From Solen grandis (taxonomy: Eukaryota; Mollusca; Bivalvia; Adapedonta; Solenidae), in the NCBI GenBank assembly GCA_021229015.1, contig CM037784.1, positions 63,933,258 through 63,997,257 on the forward strand: 64,000 nt of DNA, read 5' to 3'. Made by a program: the position numbers and the translations under genes. The stretch's first letter is position 1, and each line of letters starts with the position of its first letter. Below are positions 12,001 through 21,000 of this stretch, in pieces. The notes under the pieces were generated by a model. The model saw nothing but the letters and a program-made list of their open reading frames with translations, was not told where the DNA came from and made no database searches.

Positions 12001-15000
12001 TGGCTGCATATTCTTTCAAACTTCAAATCTTTTAATCCAGCTGCTCAAATATGTTACAGTAAATAAACACATAAAAACATTATCATTTTTAATATCATTT
12101 AAGTTTTTGACTAGTAATATAGAATGACAATGCCATGACTAGAATATTTTGAGTAATGCCTGATAATCTCAATGTATTTTCATTTTTTAACTCGTAGAGC
12201 CTCTGGCTCTTTATGGTCAGATTCAGGTGAAATAGATTTATCAGCTCCTACTATTGATATCATACTAGGTGGGTGACGACGTGCAATGTGTGTTTCCACC
12301 ATTATTCTTAATCGTTACTTTGCAAAGTTGACGAACAGAAACCCCGTCAATGATTTTGATCCATTTTTAGCTGACCTGAGCACAAAGTGCTCAAGGTGAG
12401 CTTTTGTGGTCGTCGTGTGTCGTGCGTCATGCGTCGTCCGTCGTCAACAATTTGCTTTAAACGACATCTCCTCTGAAACCGCTGGACAGAATTTAATGAA
12501 ACTTGGCAGGAATGTTCCTTGGGTGAGGCTCTACAAAAGTTGCTGAAATAAAGTTGATCCATGAAGAACTCTGGTTGCCATGGCTACAAAAAGAAAAATA
12601 ATTTGAAAACTTTAAAAATCATCTCCTTCAAAACTACTGGCCAGATTTCAAAATAATTTGGTACAGATGTTCCTTGGGTCAACCTCTACCAATTTGCTAA
12701 AAATTTTCCGATCCGTAAAAAAACATGGCCGCCAGGGGCGGGGCTTATTTGCCTTATATGTATATAGAGAAACCTTTAAATAACATCTCCTCTGAAACCA
12801 CTGGACAGAATTTGATTAAACTTGGCAGGGATGATCCTTGGGTCAACCTTCACAAAAGTTGCTCAAATAAACTTGATCCATATAGAACTCTGGTTGCCAT
12901 GGCAACAAAAAAAAATAAAAATGAAAACTTTAAAAATCATCTTCTTCAAAACTACTGGCCAGATTTTAAAATAAATTGGTACAGATGTTCCTTGGGTCAA
13001 CCTCTACCATAGTTGCTAAAAAATTTCCGATCCGTAAAAAAACATGGCCGCCAGGGGCGGGGCTTATTTGCCTTATATGTATATAGAGAAAACTTTAATC
13101 AACATTTCCTCTGAAACCACTAATCAGAATTTGATTAAATTTGGCAGGAATGATCCTTGGGTCAACCTTCACAAAAGTTCCTAAAATAAACTTGATCCAT
13201 ATACCGGTAGAACTCTGGTTGCCATGGCAACAAAAAGAAAAAAATATGAAAACTTTAACAATCATCTTCTTCAAAACTACTGGCCAGATTTTAAAATAAA
13301 TTGGTACAGATGTTCCTTGGGTCAACCTATTTATCTCAGGTGAGTGATTTAGGGCCATCATGGGCCTCTTGTTTTTTATGAGGCTTGAAAAATGATGTCC
13401 GATACAACTCAAGTTTGAAGTTTGAAAAAGGAATTTCAATGTAAATGTCAGTGAAAATGCTGTTCCTACTCAATAATATTGTCTGTCAATCTTATATTCC
13501 AGTGCATGATAAAATTTTGTTGTCAAAGTTGATTTTTTGTCTCCTTGTCTTCATTTTCAAACTATAAAATAACAATCACAATGAAGGTGGCCATTTTGAA
13601 AAAAAGGATAAGTTTAGATTTTTTTTTAAAAAAAGCATATGGGCATCAATTTTGTTGTCAAACATAGAAATATAAATTAAAATCAGTAACACAAATAATG
13701 TATATAATTATTTGCAAGCAGTTCATGACAAAATGATCTTGATTGTGTTTCAACAATGCAGATAAGGTGTCGCAGTCACCATCTGCAGCCTCACTTGCAC
13801 TGCAGCTGACAATAACTTTTAAAGAATATGAGCACAATATAAATTTAAGGGACATACAGAAAAAATTTTTTTACCACAAACTTAAAAACATGTGGAATGT
13901 CATTAAATTTGGCAAGTAGCAGGTTATATTTCCAAATTAAGTCTTACTATGGAAAAATATCGCTAAAAAACTGATGTGTTGATTTCGTATCGCGATACAA
14001 TAACATTCAGCTGCATACTGCAATATACCAGTATATCGTGACACCTCTAGCTTTAATAGTCTAAAACAAAACTTTTGAAACTGATTTCCTTAAATTCCCT
14101 TTAATGATAATTGTGAACATGAAATTGTTATTATTTGTTGAGACCTATCTTTCTTTCCTTCAATATCTCAAGCACTGCAGATGGCACTTCTGTGAAACTT
14201 GTCACAAAAATACCAATATCAAGTTTAGTGTTTCTAAAAACAGAAAACTTGCATTGATAGCTCTACTTCTTGTTGCTAAGGAACCGTGAGCAGCAGGAGT
14301 GGAAGGTTGAGATGCGGAGGTTTGAGGAGAGGATGGAAGGCCTGCGGGATGAGCTGGGAAAGGAACGCGACAAGTCGCAGCGTAAAACCTCCAAGGATAT
14401 AGCTGAGGTAATAGATGCAGAGGTCTTTAATTTGAACAGTTTGAGAGTGTCAGCATTATTGTCAATGTTAGAAATCTTTCTAATAATGTTTAGTATTGCA
14501 GTCTTGCAGTCTCTTAACCAACTTGTTCTGCATGTCATGAAAGATTTCAAGCTGAGATTTTCATCATTAGGCAAAAAAAAAGGAAAAAAAAAAGTTCCAT
14601 TTCTGGTTTCTTGCCAGAAAAAAAGAGGGTAGGGGTATGTATTCCCCTCCTCCAATTCATGCAAAAAGTAAAAAAAAAAAAAGTAAAGTAAAAAGAAAGA
14701 CAGATTTCTGAAAGGCGGAAATGTAAAAAAACTTCAGGGTCGGCTGTTAAAAAAGAAGGTTGGTTGGTCAGGAGACCAGAAACAGAACTCTTTTTTCTTG
14801 CCCTAAAAACAAAACAACAATAAAATATGATTGCCATAATCTGTTATAACTTTCAAATACAAACATGTGTAGAAAGGAAGATTTAGACCCACATAATTCA
14901 GAGAAAATCTCAAGTTTTATGAAACAAAGGTCAATATTTCAAAATTCAGCATGCTTTGCAATAAATCATTCCTTATTTTAGCAGATGGGAGTAGAACAAG

Positions 15001-18000
15001 CCATCTCAGTATGCATATACTGATCCCTGTGGCCAAGTGTTTAGGGCATCTTACGTGTAACCATGGGGTTATGAGTTCAGTTCCCGGGTGTAACATACTA
15101 AATTCAGTAAAATCTCATTGTGCATAGTATATGACATATGATCTTATGTCAAGTTAGTGTGACTGGGTGTGTGGTATCTTGTCTATGGAATTGTTTACAC
15201 AGTGTGAAGCAGCAATGTATCAAAGCTCCCCCCTCATGACTGAAGTAAGCAATCAGAGTACCAATGTCCTTATGTCAAGCTTATTAATATGAATTAAATT
15301 TCTGAAATTTGTATCAGTACAGAAATATGTATAGTGCTTGTATTAAAATTAAGAAGCAGATTAAAACTTTTAAACCTTTAAGTACAATTTTGTACTCAAA
15401 CTCAATACATGGCATCTAAATTCATTGTAGATTTGAATATGATATTAATTCGAGCCTGAGATCTTCCTTCAGTATTTTAACCCTTTCCCTCATATAGACT
15501 CATTTTGACGCACTCAATAGGTACCACATAAAGCCTGATCTGCAGAAAGCCAAACTCAAACCTTACCAAATTTAATTGTAAAATCCTCATTACCAGACCA
15601 CTGAGGAGCAGCGAACAGCATAAAACCTGATCAGCCTGCGAGTTACTCGCAGGCTGATCTGGTTTTATGCTGTTCGCATAGGCTTTTTCTTTATGGTATC
15701 CTCTATGAGGGAAAGGGTTAAAGAACACGGAGCCTGATGTGTACTGGTACTCAAATGTAATGATTATCTTCTCCAGATAAAGAAGCAGAATGACAGTTTG
15801 TCAACCAGGAACATGGAGCTCATGAAATCAACACGGAGCTACGACAGAAGACGCGGGAGCATGAGACTTTCATCCAGGAGCTAAAGGACAAGATCGCAGA
15901 TCAGAAGAGGAAGATTGAGTACCTGCACCGGGCCAAGCGGGATATGGATGATACCATGGTCAAGATGAAGGTTTGTCCTGACTCCTCTTTGAACCCTTTA
16001 CCTCAGAAATATTCGTGTATGTTAGGACTTCATGATATTAATTAAGTGGAATTTATTTGTTTTTTTTTTTTTCCTTTTTTTTTTTTTTTTTTTTTGGATG
16101 TTCAGACTGTAATATCTAAGCTATAATAATGTTTGAGCAAAGAAAGAAAACCCTGATTGGACAGCTCCTTGGACTGCTCTGTTTGCCATTGTGTCCAAAT
16201 GAGTCTATATTGATATTAAATACTTTTACTAGTTTTGACAGATTCTTTGAAAAGAATTTCATAAAAAGCTTCTACGTTTTTTTTATCCTAATTCATCAAC
16301 CTCCTGAGTCTATATTTTAAACTAAAACTCAAGAAATGCAACAGTTATGTTCTAATGAAATCTATCAATATTTTAAATGGTTGTGATTTTATTTCTTGAT
16401 ATATGAAGGGAATAATTACTATGGTATTTTGTGTTTGAAAATTTCTTTTATCAGTTAAATGAAGAAAAAGACATTACAGTTTTAGAATTGTTATTCTGAG
16501 TCTAAAACACTCTCAGAAGATTGATGAATTGTGGTCCTCAAGGAAATGCAGAATTGTCTTTATTGGCAAATTATTTTTTATATCTAAAGTAAGTTGCATT
16601 CTCCTAAATTAGCAGATGACATGTAGCTTGAAATTTGCAAAAATTAATCCAGCAAAAAATTATCCATGACTGAAGTATCCAGTTTACCTCATGAATATCT
16701 ACACACGAATTTATGGGGGGGACCGCCGTGGCCAAGTGGTTACAGTCGTGGACTAAAAATCTCTCAGCCCCTCACTGCTGTGGGTTCGAATCCCAGTAGG
16801 GAATTCGGATTTTTCATGTGAGGAAGCCTTCCAGCTGGCTTGCGGTAGGTCGATGGTTCAACCTGGGTACCTCTGTGTACTCAGGGTCTTCCTCCACCTG
16901 TAATTAGCTGGACATCGCTATATGATTGAAATACTATCGCAGCGACGATAAACCCCAATACAGCAACAACAACAAATTTATGACTTGATGACTTGATTCA
17001 GTGAATTTTGAATGGCATACAAAAAAATGGATTTTTCATGCAGATTGTATAAAATCTGAGCTACAGTATTGTGTACATGTAAGCAAACTGAGGAAACCCC
17101 AACAAGACAGCTTCTGTTTACCAATTTGTCAAAATGTGTCTGCAGTAAAACCTCTCTTTAAGTCCACATCAGAATTACTAAAGACCACCTAGCTATTAAT
17201 ACCACTCATTTTTGAAACCACTGTTTTCACGTTGGTCACTGTTAAGACCACCTCGCTATTAAGACCACTGTTTGCTGGAATCGATGGTTGTCTCAATAGC
17301 AAGGTTTTACTAACATAGGTAAAGGGTTAACGTGTGTTGTTACAGGAGATGAAGTCGGACGTTGAGGAGTTGGAACACCTGAGGGACACCTATATTGCCA
17401 AGAACCAGGAACAGGTGAGTGAGGGCTGGCAGTAGCTCTCTTTGATTATGGAATATAAGAGTCTTGTTAGTAAGGTGATAATCATGTCTGATACTCTGAT
17501 TGTTGCATAGAGTTATGGTCAAAGACTGCTTTGGTTATTGTTGTTTTGTTTTTTTTCCACTAGTAATTAATATGCAGCTGTTTATAGGTGTAGAAAATTA
17601 TGTAGTTTTACAGTGTCATAATTTTATAGCTACTGTAAAATCATTAATTTTTGTTGACATTTATAGATTTCGTTGATTATGAACCTAAGGGAATTTCATG
17701 GGTACATTTATTGTGGATCTGTGTTCTAGAAAAATGTGAGGTATAGATAAGAGACAAGTTTTCGTGAGGATTAATATTCATGGATAAAACCCTCTGCAAA
17801 ATCGAGGAAATTTAGTGTCCCATGATAATTAATGATTTCACAGTATTGATACTTTATGCATTATACCATTATGCAATTTTATTTTAAAACTGAAGAATGA
17901 TTGTTTTTGTTTGTTTGCTGTTTCATTTTACAAAAATTATTTTTTCAAATAAAAAAAAAATAAGAGTCAGACATGCTTCAAATTTAATAAAGTAATTAAG

Positions 18001-21000
18001 AATTAAAATATGTTTGGGTTTATGAAATCAGAATCTTCACTTAAAAACCGTAGATAAGATAATAAGGATGTTTTGTCACTGTTGCTGCAGGCGGAGATGA
18101 TATCTACATTCATGGCCCAGATCAACTCACTGCAGACGGAACTGCGTCAGCTGGCCCACGCTCAGTCTCAAACCCAGGACCTCATCTCCCAGAAGGAGAA
18201 GTCCCTACAGAAGGAGCGGAAACTAAAGGAGGACATTCACAGAAAGTACAAGGTTGGGATATCCCCTGGCATCCGTGTGTAGAATGTATCACATACTGCT
18301 GGTCATTCAGAATTATTCTGGGGGCCTCTGTGGCCAAGAGGGTAAAGTCACTGACTCAGCCCCTCATGGCGTGGGGTCAAGTCTTGTCAGGGTCATTTTG
18401 GATTTTCATGAGAGGTAGCCTTGCATCTGGCTTGTGGTAGGTCAGTGGTTCTACCCGGATGCCTCCGTGCATTCAGGGTCTTCCTTCACCTGTAATTAGC
18501 TGGATATCGCTATATGACTGAACTACTGTCACAGTGACAGGAAATTAAAAAAATCAATCAATCAATTAGAATTATTCTAAGATCAAATAATGCAAAGGAA
18601 GAATTCTGACATTGTTTATATTTATGTATGTAAGTAAAAAAAAAAAGAAGAAAAAAACTTCATTTCTTATTATGTCAAGTAAAAAATTAAAAAGTTGTTT
18701 TTACAACCTTCATTAATCCCACTCAGCCTTTCCTGAGTTTCACCATTACTTGGAGGTCATAATAGGTTCTTGCACTTAATTTGTTCTAGCCAGTATAATC
18801 AAGCAAACTGTCACAATTTTGCAGGATGCCAGGAAGCGTGAGGGTGAGGTTGAGCATTTTAAGTCCTCAGCAGAGAGGCGGCTGGCTGAAGTGAGAGAGG
18901 AGTCTCTAGAGGTAGGTCAGACAAGTTATCAAATTTTTTTTTCTTAACTTACCGGTTACTCTAATCCCTCTGGATGATTCTAGGGTTGTAGACACCTTAT
19001 GTCTGGGTAGGTCTTTGAAATTTTTTACAACCTTTAGAGCGTTAGAGAACACGACTGCTGGTCCATGGTACCCATAATATGGATCCTCTTCAGACGCTGA
19101 CATCACCAGATATTAGAGAACACGACTGCTGGTCCATGGTACCCATAATATGGATCCTCTTCAGACCTGACATCACCAGAATTAGAGCCATAATATGGAT
19201 CCTCTTCAGACACTGACATCACCAGATATTAGAGAACACGACTGCTGGTCCATGGTACCCATAATATGGATCCTCTTCAGACACTGACATCACCAGATAT
19301 TAGAGAACACGACTGCTGGTCCATGGTACCCATAATATGGATCCTCTTCAGACGCTGACATCACCAGATATTAGAGAACACGACTGCTGGTCCATGGTAC
19401 CCATAATATGGATCCTCTTCAGACACTGACATCACCAGATATTAGAGAACACGACTGCTGGTCCATGGTACCCATAATATGGATTCTCTTCAGATGCTGA
19501 CATCACCAATAATTGGAGAACACGACTGCTGGTCCATGGTACCCATAATATGGATCCTCTTCAGATGCTGACATCACCAGATATTAGAGAACACGACTGC
19601 TGGTCCATGGTACCCATGACTGCTGGTCCATGGTACCCATAATATGGATCCTCTTCAGACACTGACATCACCAGATATTAGAGAACACGACTGCTGGTCC
19701 ATGGTACCCATAATATGGATCCTCTTCAGACAACAACATCACCAGATATTCACCAGGTTTTTTCCTAAATCACAGTATCTATGATTATTTTTTTTTTTTT
19801 AAGCTTGACATCATATAATACCCCACTTCACATAATCTTGTCCCGTCCCATCACGTCCTGTTCCGTCCCATGACGTCCTGTCCGGTTCCATCATGTCCTG
19901 TCCCATCCCATCAAGTTCTGTCCCGTCCCATCACGTCCTGTCCCGTCCTGTCCCGTCCCATCACGTCCTGTCCCGTCCCATCACGTTCTGTCCGTCCCAT
20001 CACGTTCTGTCCCTTTCCCATCACATCCTATCCCGTCCCATCACGTCCTGTCCCGTCCCATCATGGTCTGTCCCGTCCCATCATGTCCTGTCCCATCCCA
20101 TCACGTCCTGTCCCGTACTGTCCTTCACATCCATAACAAGGTAGGATGCCAGGGTTTAAATCACATTTAGTGATAGTTCTAGTTTCTAATGCAGGTTTTG
20201 TTTAGGAAGTGTAGGACAGGTTTAATATTGCTTAGTAAGTCCTCACAAATAAGACTAACATTGAGACCAGGCTGTTTTGGTCTTGAAAGTGAGTTGGTCT
20301 TGACAAGTTGGTACAATACAGCCCCCTGAATGGTGTGCTGATTTGGGTGAGCTTGAAGGTAGGCAAGTGTATGTACATTTTAATGTTTTCAGATCTCCAG
20401 TCACCTCCAGAGTGCACATGAGTGGTTCAAAGACAAGTTTGATAACCTGCAGCAGGAACTGATGGCCTCCAGGTGGGTGGAATGGTGATGCATTTGGTGA
20501 TGTTGACGAAAATAAACATGATGATTATGATGAGGTTCACATAATTATGAGAGTACAGAGGGTACAGTGGTTGATTGTCCATGATCACCATCCATTGTAA
20601 TGACCAAAATATGTATATACTACCATCAGCTCCCTGGAGAATAATTTATGTGATTTGTGAGTATTTTTTTTTGTAAATTTACATGAAGTGTAACTGTCTG
20701 CCATGCAGGAAGGTGCAGGAGAAACTGGAGGTGGAGAATACTGGACAGCGTAAGAAGCTGGACAGCGAAAGGAAGAAGGCCCAGGCCGCTGCTGAGAAAG
20801 CCAAGGAAATGATCCGGGTATGTACCATACAGCAGGATTTTTCATGATGCACAAATGGTTAAATTTGACCCCCATATATTCAAAATTTGTCTCTTTATTT
20901 ATAAATCTCAGCACCCATTTGAAAAACTTTAAGGGCTACCCTGACAGTGTACTGGTACTGTAAGATTTTTGGAAGAGTTTTCACCCCCCAACTTTCTCTA

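Larger units (their letters stand above)
9949..14280 (+). other. CCDC150: CCDC150 intron loaded with repeats
   Basis: A 4.3-kb intron containing a type D repeat (9966-10090) and two composite 'CTCACCTGAG' elements (10542-11859 and 12368-13373). The rest is AT-rich. No extra exon was recognised, although vertebrate CCDC150 has about 80-90 more residues at this point. Confidence 0.6.

Noticed and set aside
13095..13439. 114-codon minus-strand open frame
   Set aside because: Lies inside a composite tandem-core element and repeats with the unit.
14270..14632. Open frame extending past CCDC150 exon d
   Set aside because: Only 14281-14407 is exon; the rest reads into the intron and a MITE after a clear GTAATA donor.
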